Below are positions 1 to 10,935 of a stretch of DNA of 45,997 bases, piece after piece (the stretch's first letter is position 1; the number at the start of each line of letters is the position of its first letter). Origin of the DNA: Hysterium pulicare CBS 123377 (lineage: Eukaryota; Ascomycota; Dothideomycetes; Hysteriales; Hysteriaceae); assembly GCA_000467715.1 (NCBI GenBank), contig AJFK01000437.1, positions 1 to 45,997 on the forward strand, in the 5' to 3' direction. The notes below the pieces were generated by a model. It had not been told where the DNA came from and made no database searches. It saw only the letters and a list, made by a program, of their open reading frames with translations. The position numbers were made by a program, and so were the translations under genes.

Positions 1-510
1 TGTGAAAGTGTGGAAAGTGTGAAAGCACGACACGCTACGTACTTGAAAGCTTATGTAAGTAGCTAGCTCCACGATTTACGATTTACGTGAATCCGGGGTA
101 AAGTTACAGCAACGTGGGAGAGCAGACGTTATTGCTTACATCACCTTTCTTTGTCGTCGTTATGGGAGGCTACATAGAAGCGCAACATGCAAAACAATTC
201 CCCTTCATGAAAGAACAGGTCCTTCGTAAACCATGTGTATGGTGGATATCTTACTTGCTCTGGCTACCCCGCTTGGTACTGCGAGATTGAGCTTCGCAAA
301 TGCCGGCATCTCTTGTGCTTCCGAGCCGAGGGTTGCGTTAAGTCGGAGCATATTGCCTGATATGAACACTGACACCCGCCAACTGTCAGATGAACTCCTG
401 TCATCGCTGTGCCTCTCCTTCACTTTCGTTGCCTTGCTCCCGGAACACCACCTCCCAAGGGCATCCATATTTCGATTCTTTCCTGCTCCACGTCCTACTT
501 GGATATCAAC
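1..510. other. Upstream region, no gene recognised
   Basis: This stretch precedes the flavin monooxygenase. It opens with an imperfect GTGTGAAA/GTGTGGAAA repeat and has a tandem GATTTAC pair near 73-87. Open frames on both strands between about 205 and 510 show no family motif, and the frame leading into the monooxygenase looks like 5' leader. Promoter function is inferred from position only. Confidence 0.4.
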
Positions 511-2560
511 ATGCGGGAAGCCATTCGCAGAGTCAATGGCTATGGGGACGATGCCTATACGTACTACCCCGTAATCATCGTTGGAGCCGGAGCTTCCGGT
601 ATCGCCATGGCTTGCAGGTTAAAAGAAGAACTCGGGTTTGATCAATTCAGAATCTTTGACAGGCAAGCTGGAATCGGAGGGACTTGGTGGATAAACAGAT
701 ATCCAGGTAAAGTTGCTCCTTGTCCTATCAAGGCCATGGTCTAATCATTCGTCAGGTGTGGCTTGCGACGTGTAAGACCCAACTCCCTCCATTCTCCATT
801 CTCCTCGCTACTTCGACTAATCGACTCCAGCCCTGCCGCCTTCTACTCCTTCTCGTTTGCCCAAAATCCCAAATGGTCTTCCTTCCACCCTTCAGGACCC
901 GAAATTGTGCAATACTATCACGGCGTCTGCGAAAAGTACAAGATAACCGATAAAATCCAACTCAACACAGATATCGATCAGTGCCGATGGCTGGAAGATG
1001 AACAAATATGGGAAGTGACGCTGAGACATTTAGTCGCCGGTGTGGGGGATTTGAGCTCCAAGGAACGAACGAAATTATTGCAAGAGCAGGGAGAGTCTGC
1101 AGTCTTCTCTTCTACAGAGACCGTCCGCGCTAAGATAGTTCTGAGCGCCGTTGGTGGATTGGTAGAGCCCAAGGGATCGCCAGAAGATGTTCCTGGATTC
1201 GACACCTTCAAAGGCGCACAGTTCCACTCCGCCCGATGGAATGCAGAGGTCGACTTCACCGATAAGAATGTTGTAGTCGTTGGTACCGGCTGCAGCGCTG
1301 CTCAGCTTGTCCCAAAACTCACGAAAGCTCCTTACAATGCCAAATCAGTAACACAACTGATGCGTTCACCTCCTTGGGTAGTACCTCGGGCGCCTCCTCC
1401 AGGAGGTGAAGAATGGTGGTCTAAGTGGGGACCCACTCTCAGCACATATGTTCCCGGGCTTCTTGCATCACTCCGACTCTTGATCGCTGCAGGTGGTGAA
1501 TGGGACTTCAGGCTATTTGGAGGAACTGAATGGCACGAAAAGCACCGCAAGAAGTACGAGGCAATGTTACTACGTCACATGAAGAAGAAGGTGCCGGAAA
1601 AGTATCATGCGATGCTTACGCCGGATTATGGTGTAGGATGCAAGAGGAGGATATTTGATGCTGCTTGGCTCCCATCGCTGAATGACCCTAAGATTGAGCT
1701 CACTACCCAACCCTTGACGAAAGTCACAGAACATGCCGTGATAATTGGGCCAGGTGCATATTATCCACCGGCGACAGGAGAGGACATACCAGAGAGGGAG
1801 ATTCCTGCGGACATCATTGTTCTTTCCAATGGATTCGACACGACCAGATGGCTACATCCTTTGAAGGTCGTTGGAAAAGGAGGAAAAGACCTGGTTAGTA
1901 CCATGGAAGAACGTGGAGGTGCTCAAGCATATCAAGGAACGGCCATGGACGGATTCCCGAACTTCTTCATCATATTTGGGCCCAACACAGCTACTGGTCA
2001 CAGTTCCGTTGTGATGGCCAGTGAGAACATGGTCAACTACAGCCTCAAGTTTATCAAGATGGTATTGAATGGTGAAGCAACCACTGTCGACGTCAAGCAT
2101 GAAGCGGAGGTGAAGTACACCAAAGACATCCAGAAGAGCCTGAAATCAACTGTCTGGATGAGTGGTGGATGTTCAAGTTGGTATTTCACGAAAGATGGAT
2201 GGAATTCGACAGTGTACCCGTAAGTGACATGGTTATGGCATTCGGAACGTCAACTAACAACTATTTGCTAGGTATACTCAAATTGACTTCGCTCGAAGGT
2301 GCATGTTCCCTAGATGGAGTGATTGGAATATTGCGTATACCTCCAAAGGGCGAAGACTGATAAAGCTAAGACGCGTCTTCAAGGCTTTCGCACTGGCGTT
2401 GTTTATTGCTGGAGCATACCGAGCTAGTCAGAGTGGTCTCGGGATCAAGGATATAAAGGAGCTGATAAGAAGGTACCTCACGGCACTGTTGCAAAGAGCC
2501 AAAGAAGTCTTAGCCGGTGTCTGGGACAAGATTAACATTGCCGACAGTAGCATTATGTAG
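511..2560 (+). CDS. Baeyer-Villiger-type flavin monooxygenase (FAD/NADPH)
   Basis: Exons 511-706, 756-771, 831-2219 and 2272-2560 join to a 629-aa protein. It would insert one oxygen from O2 into a ketone or similar substrate using FAD and NADPH. The N-terminal FAD Rossmann motif VIIVGAGASG lies near residue 22, followed by the GGTWWINRYPGVACDVP region, whose second half is made only by splicing through the 16-nt exon 2. The type I BVMO fingerprint FxGxxxHxxxW reads FKGAQFHSARW; the residue after W is N instead of the usual P/D. The NADPH Rossmann motif VVVVGTGCSAAQ follows, then the late IFGPNTATGHSS region. The C-terminus has a hydrophobic segment (AFALALFIAGAY) that could anchor it to a membrane. 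ATG 511 places the Rossmann fold at the usual distance; the frame is open upstream to 409. A Zn2Cys6 regulator follows 350 nt downstream on the same strand. Family call is firm; substrate is unknown. Confidence 0.9.
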
Positions 2561-2907
2561 AGGTGCTCACTTGTTCGGGCTTGTCCAAGGCCCGAGAGAT
2601 TATATAGAGTGTTATATAGGCAGTCTATGGGATTCTCATCATGCATGGTGCCATGTGCAGCTCCGATGAATGGACTCTTTGAAGCTTTGAAGATTGAAGG
2701 GGACGGGAAGCTCGTGCTTGTGGCAAGCGTGCAGCAAGGGCAAATGGCTTTCCCCGCACAAATCCCCAGATCTGCTTACGAGACGCATTGCCGGAGGTCC
2801 TGGGGTCGGGTCTTGTCCTGCAGCAACTCCACCACTACTCCCTTCAACACACTTGGACTTTCGCGCGGAAACATTCCACTGCTCCGGCGTCAAGCACAGT
2901 CCTGACC

Positions 2908-5315
2908 ATGAACGGCAGCGAAAGCACCAGTCCTCCCAATGATTCGAATACCCCCCAGAAGCGGAAGAGCGACGACGGCGCACCGCAACCACGGGCGAAA
3001 CGCAATCGCTACATTTCAATAGCTTGGTGAGTACCGCCCATTCCCTGCTGCATCCCACTGACCTTTGCGCAGCAATGAATGCAAGAGGAGAAAGATCAAA
3101 TGCAATGGTCAGAATCCTTGCCAGCGATGCGGAAACTTGAACCTCGACTGTCTCTATGCGCCGAATTGCTGCAACAATTTCAAGGATTCCGAGTAGGTCT
3201 ATCGCATAGTACACTAGGTCGCTGCTGACATGATATAGCGAGTTCAAACGAATGGACGCCCACATATCCTCCCTACAAGAACAGGTAGACCAACTGTTCG
3301 CGAACCTCAGCTCCCTGAAGAACCATGTCGATATCTCAAGTGGCACGTCCATTGGGACGCCGTACAACCCCCAAGAGTATGCTAGGCCTATGTCTATATC
3401 GCATACACCTGGCATGCCACCATCTCCATCTCACAATCGAAGGAAATCCGTGAGCAAACACCCTCGATTCCATGGCCCAACCTCGAGCGCATTCAACCTG
3501 GGGGTTGCAAAGACGAGTCTACAAACAATGGGAATTACGGGTCCTGAAGATGGTGTGGACGAAGGTGTTGTGACTCAAAATGCGACACCGTTAGATAGCC
3601 CCCCTCTCGCAAGTGCCACACTGGCGAAGCCTCCAAGTCTTCATACGGACAAGGATCCTATATGGGCATTGTCCAAGCACGAAGCGCTGCGATTGGTGCA
3701 GGTTTGGCATGAGGAGATGGGCATAATGTACCCATTCTTGGATATCGATAAGATCATTCGTTATACGGAGATGCTGTTCTCTTTCGTTGAAGCTGCCCAC
3801 AGATCCGGTCTAATGCAAGGAGCATTACCCGGCGCCGATGCCATAATGGACGATCAGACCAGTCTCCTAAAGCTGATTCTTGCTGTCGCTTTGACTCTAG
3901 AAGGATATGGGAAGAGTGATCTTGGAAAGAGACTCTTTGAGAATATTCACAAGGTCGTGGAACAGACATTATTGAATCCAGTAGATCTCACGGGTATCAA
4001 CATGCTTATTTTGGCAGTAAGTAAACCTTCCAAAGATTATTTTCGAATCGTGGTGCTGAAATGGGTTTTCCAGGCAATGTATCACTTTCATCGAGACGAC
4101 GAAAGCCTTGCTTGGCGTGTCATTGGACTGGCTGCACGACAATGCATGGAACTAGGCTTACATCGTCGCGAAACGTATAACTTGATTTTCTCGGACCATG
4201 AAGAACAGTCAAGCGCAGTCCGCACATTTTGGTCCGTATACGTACTTGATCGTCGATGGAGCTTCGGAACAGGAATGCCATTTGCTCTCCAGGACGCCGA
4301 TATCGACCCCAATGTCCCAAAGCCGGTAAATATTGACCTACAGTTTAACCTTCCTTCCATGCAATGGTATTAACGACAAAGCTAGACTACAACGACGCCT
4401 TATCTGACTGCTATGGTGGAATATAGTAAAATCGGCTCAAGAGTATGGAAATCAGTAGCTGATGCCGATACTACCCAGAAACTCGACAAGGAAGTTGGCT
4501 ACCTCGACTACGAAATCTTGAAGTGGCACAATTCAATTCCAGAGCAACTAAAGTTCGTTCATCCAGAGAGTGGCCGCGAAGCGGAACCGACAACAAGAGG
4601 AATGCATCGCCTTCGAGTCGCGCTCTACCTCAGGGCAAATCAGATGCGGATCCTCCTATATCGACCAGTCTTACATACAGCCACTAGCATCATGGACAAC
4701 ATGGAACACGCACATACCGTTGTCAAAGTTGCAAAGGACACTATTCGTATTTTGACCCATATCAATCAAACAACAGATCTTTACCGGACCCAACAAGTCC
4801 TATTCAACTACTTCCTCATCTCTGCTTTGGCGGTGCTATTCCTTGCAGTCGCGCATGCGCCAGCAGACTTCAGTGGCCAATGCAGAGACGAGTTTTATAT
4901 GGCGCTCGATCTGGTTCGTGGACTATCAGCCGATTCATACGTATCAAAACGCTTGTGGAAGACTATCCGGGGTCTCAAGGAAGTCGGCCCCAAACTGGGT
5001 CTGAACGTTCGAAACTCAGCAATGCACCCTTCCGATGCTCATTCGACGGCGGCGGTAGCCATGGCGGGTTTAGCAGGACATCAGGTCGACGAAATGGCAA
5101 TCTTCTCGAGGGATCAAAACGGCGTTCCTGTGGGAACTAGTCCGAATGGCATGGCATCTGATCTCACAACCCTTTTTGAAGCGGCTGGGGGGTTTTCTAA
5201 TATGTTGTCGAATGGATTTGGGTTTTCGTCTGGAGAGGTACTGTCGAACAACGAGCTGCCTTCGGTATTCGGCCATGAGGATGAGTTATCGAGAATTATG
5301 AGGGATCTGTTTTGA
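2908..5315 (+). CDS. Zn2Cys6 fungal transcription factor
   Basis: Five exons (2908-3026, 3073-3192, 3239-4016, 4074-4325, 4386-5315) give 732 aa. The N-terminus is basic and NLS-like (QKRKSDD, RAKRNR). The Gal4-type binuclear zinc cluster follows with spacing C-x2-C-x6-C-x5-C-x2-C-x6-C; intron 1 splits the codon of the first cysteine, so the motif appears only after splicing. A short coiled coil (HISSLQEQVDQLFANLSSLK) probably dimerises it. The middle part, around WRVIGLAARQCMELGLHRR, is the fungal-specific regulatory domain (Fungal_trans type). The Q-, G- and S-containing tail ends in acidic HEDELSRIMRDLF. It is a nuclear DNA-binding regulator; the target is unknown, and the adjacent monooxygenase is a plausible candidate by proximity only. 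The frame is open upstream to 2788, but 2908 gives a typical start. Confidence 0.9.
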
Positions 5316-6048
5316 TGTTCCTGGCGGTGTATATAGGTTTACAGAAGCATGGGAGGTATCTATGTTGGATGCTCAGCCTGCCACTTGATGGTGAGGGTTA
5401 TGTAATGGCCAGGCAAGGGGACACAGAGCAGAGATAGGTGAGGTAGATACCTGGAATACAGTCACGTGGAAAGCGGGGAAAACTTGATGCGGCCGGGCCT
5501 GCGACACAGACAGACGACTCTCCACACAAGGCACAGCACCAAACAAACATCCATGGGGACTGAGTGACTCTTGTCCGCTGCTTCGAACTCCGGCTCACTC
5601 CTATATGTTAATTGTCCCAACTCACCCCTATATGTTCACTGTCCCAACTCACCCAAACCCGCATCTCTTTCTGATCACTTCCTAACCTCACCCGCCCATC
5701 ACGACTTCCCTCGCTCTCCCGATTTCAGCTACCCTCCCCATGCATTAGACCCGCCCTGCGATACACTTCGACTGTCTCACAATGAATTGATTTCTCTCCG
5801 GCCAAACCGTCACATCTCCGTCGGCCGTCCGCAACCACTGGCGCATCACCAACACCGCCCCGCACTCCTAGGATACGAAATCATCTTCCAGCATTGCCTT
5901 ATCGACGGGTGTACTGCCGACCAAAGGACAAACCCACGTAGCATCAATACGATATTCTCAGGTATATTGTACGAAAAATCCGTACATTGCGCCCAAGGGG
6001 TTAAGCCGCGTCATACCAACAACCTTCCCTGCTGTACAGCAGGTCACC
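5316..6048. other. Intergenic: regulator 3' end and CK2-beta leader
   Basis: No gene is recognised. The right half is pyrimidine-rich and likely holds promoter and 5' UTR of the CK2 beta gene. A 180-codon open frame at 5571-6113 runs into the kinase gene in a different frame and has no motif. A 27-bp tandem duplication lies at 5601-5654. Confidence 0.5.
5601..5654. repeat. 27-bp tandem duplication upstream of CK2 beta
   Basis: Two adjacent 27-bp units (5601-5627, 5628-5654) start CTATATGTT and end GTCCCAACTCACCC. They differ at only two positions, which suggests a fairly recent slippage or duplication. They lie about 400-450 nt upstream of the kinase start. Confidence 0.9.
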
Positions 6049-7182
6049 ATGTCCTCCTCATCTCAGGTCGCCGAATCGTGGATAGCCTCCTTCTGCGGTC
6101 TTCTCGGCCATGAATACTTCGCCGAAGTATCCGAGGACTTTATCGAGGATGACTTCAACCTCACGGGCCTACAATCCCAAGTACCCATGTACAAAGAAGC
6201 CCTGGAAATGATACTAGACGTAGAACCAGAAGACGACGAGGATGACGAGGACGAAGAGGATGAGGATGAAGACGACGATGAGATACTTGGCGACGAGAAG
6301 CCTGCAGGGTACCGAAGAGCGAGCGATCGACGGCATTTGCGGATGGCATCGGATCTCAGCGTTATAGAAAGCTCTGCAGAACTTCTCTACGGCCTAATAC
6401 ACCAACGCTACATAACAAGTCGACCAGGCATCCAGCAAATGGCTGAAAAATACGAACTCCAACATTTCGGCACTTGTCCACGCGTCAACTGCAATTCCTG
6501 CAAAGTCCTACCCGTAGGCATGAACGATACCCCCGGCCAAGAAACCGTCAAACTCTTCTGCCCTTCCTGTCTAGACGTCTATACACCACCGAATTCCCGC
6601 TTCCAAACTGTAGACGGCGCGTTCTTCGGAACCACTTTCGGCTGCTTATTCTTCATGACATTCCCCGAGCTCGAAATCAGCGCTCCTCGTGCCTCGTCAT
6701 CAGGAGCCGCAGACGCTCTCCTAGCTATACAAGCCGCGACATCGGAATCATCCAAATCTCGCTCCTCGTCAACAACAAATTCCTCTTTCCCCCCTCCGCC
6801 ACCACAACCCTCCCTCATAAACGGCGTAGCACCCTCAAACCTCGCACCCGGCCTAGGCCCCGGTAATATCTACGAACCACGCATTTACGGGTTTCGAGTT
6901 AGCGAACGAGCACGTTCGGGCCCCAGGATGAAATGGTTACGGATGCGACCGACGGATATCAATGAGTTGGATGAGACGAGGAGGTATTGGGAGGAACATG
7001 GGGGTGAAGACGGAGCGCCGGATGACGAGGATATGAATATGGTGGATGTAGGGGAGCAGGGGAAGGATAGGAGGAAGAAACTTATTGGGAGGAGGAAGAG
7101 GGCGAATGGAACTGGGAATGGGAATGGAAATAATGGAACTGGGAGCCCTATGGATACAAACGGGGTTGGTGGGGCGGGCTAA
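6049..7182 (+). CDS. CKB1: Casein kinase 2 regulatory beta subunit
   Basis: Uninterrupted 377-aa reading frame. It is the regulatory subunit that dimerises and assembles the CK2 holoenzyme with two catalytic alpha subunits in nucleus and cytoplasm. The N-terminal core SWIASFCGLLGHEYFAEV is classic. A long Asp/Glu run (residues about 59-82) resembles the acidic insert of the yeast Ckb1-type subunit, which is why I chose that symbol. The zinc-finger dimer interface is intact: CPRVNC at 143-148 and CPSC at 171-174, spacing C-x4-C-x22-C-x2-C. The FPEL segment ends the conserved core. The remaining ~165 residues are Ser/Pro/Gly-rich and end in a basic stretch followed by G/N repeats, an extension longer than in most beta subunits. 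ATG 6049 sits right before the conserved core. Confidence 0.96.
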   Translation: MSSSSQVAESWIASFCGLLGHEYFAEVSEDFIEDDFNLTGLQSQVPMYKEALEMILDVEPEDDEDDEDEEDEDEDDDEILGDEKPAGYRRASDRRHLRMASDLSVIESSAELLYGLIHQRYITSRPGIQQMAEKYELQHFGTCPRVNCNSCKVLPVGMNDTPGQETVKLFCPSCLDVYTPPNSRFQTVDGAFFGTTFGCLFFMTFPELEISAPRASSSGAADALLAIQAATSESSKSRSSSTTNSSFPPPPPQPSLINGVAPSNLAPGLGPGNIYEPRIYGFRVSERARSGPRMKWLRMRPTDINELDETRRYWEEHGGEDGAPDDEDMNMVDVGEQGKDRRKKLIGRRKRANGTGNGNGNNGTGSPMDTNGVGGAG

Positions 7183-8336
7183 GGGGTATTTTTTGACAAT
7201 GGTGTTCCTTTTTAAGGAGGTACCAAGGATCGAGCGCTGATGTTATCGGGAGTCTTTGTTTTTATGATTGATGAGGCACAAGGGCTGTGGAATCATGGGA
7301 GGGAAGGTAGTGTTTGGTTAGCTTTGTTTGGATGGGAGAGAACATTACACCCTCCTATCTGCTTAATGTCTGACGAACGCAAGAAAAGGTTGAGGCATAC
7401 GGGCTTTCTTTCTGTTCCAGAGTGCAGTAGTGTGCATGACGGTGCTTTAGCAACATTATCCCTTTTATCTTGTTCAGTAACTGGTGCCTCGTCTTGTTGC
7501 CTTCCACTTGTTTTGGGTGGCATTCTGGTCGCGTTGGATTCCTCAGGCTTTTGTCGTTTGTCCTTGTCAAGGTCTTGGGCTGAACAGGTTAGTTCGCACT
7601 TGTAGGATATTGGCTTTTCGTTCTCCTCGTTCGTCTCTCAGACTCTCATCGAAATCTAAGAACACGTTTTCACGGTCCCGTAGAGAACCTGGAAAGGAAT
7701 CTATCGTTCTGTCCATCTATCGAAGTCGTTTTACTGAATCATGAAGTTGAGATGCATGCCTGATATTGAATACGGCTTCGAATTGCTTGAGTTGGTATCT
7801 GTATTGCGGGGATTATGGTTGGGCTTGGGTATCTCGGGGTGTAGTCCGCGAAGGATTAGCAAGAAGACTTCTACTTGATCCATGAGGTGCAATATGTCAC
7901 GGCTTAAGTCGAGATAGGTATAGTTCGTTTTGGTAAGTATACTGATAGCCTTTTGCCCTTTCTTTCGTCCTAGCAATTCTGATCTGTTGTTTACGAGCCA
8001 AAACCATGTCACTCATCAAGTTTCTTTCCCGTAGATTGTCGGATTGTGTTTACCGAATTGAGCATCTGGTGTTTCTTCTAGTATTTATACCGGGAGCCAA
8101 ATACTTCTTTTGTTCACTGTATTCCATATTGAACCGTTCTGCACAATTTGCCCCTATCCTATCTACAATACTCCAATCCTCTCGGAGAAAGCCCGTATCC
8201 GATAACCCCTCCTATAATTCTCATCCACCGAAGGCCCATAAGGTCTGTAACAGTAAAAGTATCACCATCAACATCATCATACTAATTCCACCAGGCTCCC
8301 GTCTTTCCCTCCCTCTACTCAATTATTCTACCACCT
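7183..8336. other. Intergenic, 3' regions of two convergent genes
   Basis: This 1.15 kb lies between the 3' ends of the CK2 beta gene and the minus-strand hypothetical gene. Open frames (7240-7605 plus, 7731-8012 minus, 8006-8620 plus) carry no motif I know. The minus-strand 93-codon frame at 7731-8012 is the only one with protein-like composition; I leave it uncalled. Confidence 0.4.
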
Positions 8337-9749
8337 CTAGGAAGAACCACCCCTCTTCCCCCATCGTCGCATTTCCTCCCTCTCCATCCTCTCCTCATCT
8401 CTCTTCCTCGCAAACCGAATCAAATCCTCCCTCACCTTCCTCTCAACCTCGAAAGCCCCCGCGTTCTTCCATGTCGCGGCGTCTGCAGCTTTTTGGGCGC
8501 GCTGGATCGAGATCAGGGGTTGGAGTTGCTCGTCTGTGGGCGTGGGACCCTTACGAGGCGTATTGCGGCGACACTCACGAGGGGAAAAGTCAGATGATGA
8601 TGATGCTGGGAGAGCAATGAGATCGTCAAGGTCGACTGTGAGGTCGTAGGGTCGGCCGATCGCTTCCTCGTATATCTTATTCATCAAATTATCGATTCTC
8701 TTCTTGTGGTCCTCGTCATCGCTTGATGGGGCATGCCGCCTGGGGAGTTTGATTGCTTCTATGTGTCCATTGTCATCATCATCAGCAATGGTGGTTGCTT
8801 GTGATGTGAATTGATGCGACGTCGCATTCTGGGAGCCCCCATCGTTGGTCAGACTACCGTCAGATATATGGGGATATCCGTCGTCGTCGTCTGTAAGTTG
8901 GTTGACGTTGAAAGATCCTTCTTTAACCCCATCAATTGCCGGATTGGCCAAGTCGGTATCTACTTCTACGGTAGTAGCTTCTTTCGGCGAAGGTTTGGTG
9001 GAGGCTTGATGATCCGTGCGAAGAAGAGGATGTTGAATAGCCCCGACCGCTATATCTGTTGCTTCGCCACTCGAATACTCTACATCGTCCTTCGCAATTT
9101 TAAGAGACGAGATGTGTTCAGCGATATACTTCCCATTCTTCGATGTGTGGCTGACCGCTTCATCGTCAGCATGGGTCCTGAGAGCGTCTGAATCCTTGAC
9201 CGCAACGCCGTCATCCATAGAAGCCTCCGAGGTTTCGAAATATCTTTCCCGGAGCTGTGGTCTAGCGGTTTCCGCTTTTGCTTCCTTTAATTTGGCCTCC
9301 AACTCCCTCTTTAATCTCTCGTCTTCTTTTTTAATGGCTGACTTGAAGTTTGACCATCCACAAACATCTTTCTCCTTGGTTTCTAGAGTAGCCTTCTTGT
9401 CCTCTGTTGGGTTTCCTACGTTGATTTCTTCTGCGATGCTTTCGGGAATAGCAATAATAGCTGTACCATCTACTGGCCATCCCGCTTCATCGAGCTGCAA
9501 ATTAGGATTCTCATAGATGAATCCTTCCGGAATGCTTGGCTCAAAGGAAATGAATTGAGGAGTCCTGGATTGATGATGATTAGTAGTACTAAGAGATGGA
9601 GATACAGCATGATAAACTGACTTCAACGGAGTATCGTGCTGGTCATAGTTCAAGCGGCCATTGTTGTTCTTGTACTTTCCTTTACGGCCTCTGCCATAGC
9701 CGTTCCCATACGGAGTTCTAGGTGTCGGTTGCTGATCCCCGAAAGCCAT
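8337..9749 (-). CDS. Unrecognised low-complexity protein
   Basis: A 470-codon minus-strand frame. I do not recognise the family. The N-terminus is Gly/Arg/Lys-rich (NGYGRGRKGKYKNNN), an RGG-like RNA-binding flavour. The middle is acidic and polar with D-runs (DDDDGYPH, IADDDDNGH). The C-terminal third, around DHKKRIDNLMNKIYEEAIG and the final KVREDLIRFARKRDEERMER, is helical, charged and probably the most conserved part. The N-terminal half also has a charged helix (EDERLKRELEAKLKEAKAE). Positions 9565-9621 may be a 57-nt in-frame intron (donor GTCAGT, TACTAAT-like branch, acceptor CCAG), which would remove 19 residues. ATG 9749 is the first start of the frame. Real gene by length and composition; function unknown. 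Confidence 0.7.
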   Translation of the reverse strand: MAFGDQQPTPRTPYGNGYGRGRKGKYKNNNGRLNYDQHDTPLKSVYHAVSPSLSTTNHHQSRTPQFISFEPSIPEGFIYENPNLQLDEAGWPVDGTAIIAIPESIAEEINVGNPTEDKKATLETKEKDVCGWSNFKSAIKKEDERLKRELEAKLKEAKAETARPQLRERYFETSEASMDDGVAVKDSDALRTHADDEAVSHTSKNGKYIAEHISSLKIAKDDVEYSSGEATDIAVGAIQHPLLRTDHQASTKPSPKEATTVEVDTDLANPAIDGVKEGSFNVNQLTDDDDGYPHISDGSLTNDGGSQNATSHQFTSQATTIADDDDNGHIEAIKLPRRHAPSSDDEDHKKRIDNLMNKIYEEAIGRPYDLTVDLDDLIALPASSSSDFSPRECRRNTPRKGPTPTDEQLQPLISIQRAQKAADAATWKNAGAFEVERKVREDLIRFARKRDEERMEREEMRRWGKRGGSS

Positions 9750-10935
9750 AGTCTTCTGCTCAACTGGGATTTTGATGAGTAGAGTTGCGAAGGTGGTATA
9801 GATAAGTTGAGACGTAGATGAGAGTATGGAGCAGAAGCCGGTATTAAAAGAAGAACTAGGAAGTGATTGACCCTTGTGAAACTAATGGAAATCTCGATGA
9901 TTGAGTGGCGGACCCACACGTCGGAAAAGTACGGTGTGTAAAGACATGCGCCGAAAGGCTGCAGGGTAACGTGATCCACCTGTGTAACCGGATATCACCG
10001 CCATTTCTTCAACTCTGGCGAAAGATCGTTCGATAGCGATTGTATCCAGGGACGGCAAGTGATGATGAGTATTATCATCTCGAAAAAGTCACCTTCAACT
10101 TTTTTCGTGAGTATTTGATCGGCCGGTGGCAAGATAACGCTCGTTTTTGAGTCCTACCGAAATACCATTAGAACACCGCCATCCAGCATCTCGACACCCA
10201 TTTTTTATTTCAGCCTCTGATGATGATAGAGTAGCTCTCATGTAAAGATCCAACTTGGATGAGAAATGACTTTCGGACGATTGCATCGAGATATGTATGT
10301 GCTCCTTATACAAGGAGAAGAACATCATAATGGAAACTCGAGACTGTCACCGTTCTTGTAAGTTACGGATGCGCTCAGCTTATGATATATGTAGGGTAAC
10401 AATGGAGTTTATTAAGCGAGAGGACCTTTCCGGACAGTTATAGAGTCAGACGGCTGGCCGAAGTGAGAGTGCTCCTTCTTGTACGGGGGTGGCTTACCAA
10501 GATATCACAGTCATTGGTGATGGCTCACATGACATACCGTCACCCTTGTGTGACAAAGATCAGAGAGAGAAAGGTGCAATTTTTGGACTGGATTGAATGA
10601 AAAATCAACGCTTAGAGCCTGGCATGAAAGCAGAGTATATGCACCCAGGAATGAGAACGACAGCAAGGAAGAACGACAGAAAATAGCAAGTACGTTTTGA
10701 GGATTTCTTGAAGGAATAGCGCAAATTGACGTTTTTGTCGCGAGTTGCAAGGTGAACGCATAGTCAAGTGGTTTTCGACATTTTGGCCTGGGGATATATT
10801 TTGATCGATAATCACATCCATGTCGGATGAACCATTCCTACTCTTGTGAACATGCAGAATCCGAAGGCCCGTTCCAACAGTAACGAAATGGAAGAGAACC
10901 AGACGCTTCAGTCAGAGTAGATTTCCCCTCAGCGA
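9750..10935. other. Intergenic, no gene recognised
   Basis: About 1.2 kb between the start of the minus-strand hypothetical gene and the 3' end of the small secreted-protein gene. Short minus-strand frames (9650-9979, 10095-10328, 10511-10750, 10612-10821) show no motif. The part next to 9750 presumably holds the promoter of the hypothetical gene. Confidence 0.4.

Noticed and set aside
205-468. 87-codon minus-strand frame near the left edge
   Set aside because: No recognisable motif and it overlaps the leader of the monooxygenase gene.
5571-6113. 180-codon open frame upstream of CK2 beta
   Set aside because: Pro/Ser/His-rich translation of a pyrimidine-rich leader, carries the tandem repeat, overlaps the kinase start in another frame, and has no motif.
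8006-8620. 204-codon plus-strand frame
   Set aside because: Overlaps the 3' end of the minus-strand hypothetical gene; the Pro/Ser-rich part is an antisense artefact.
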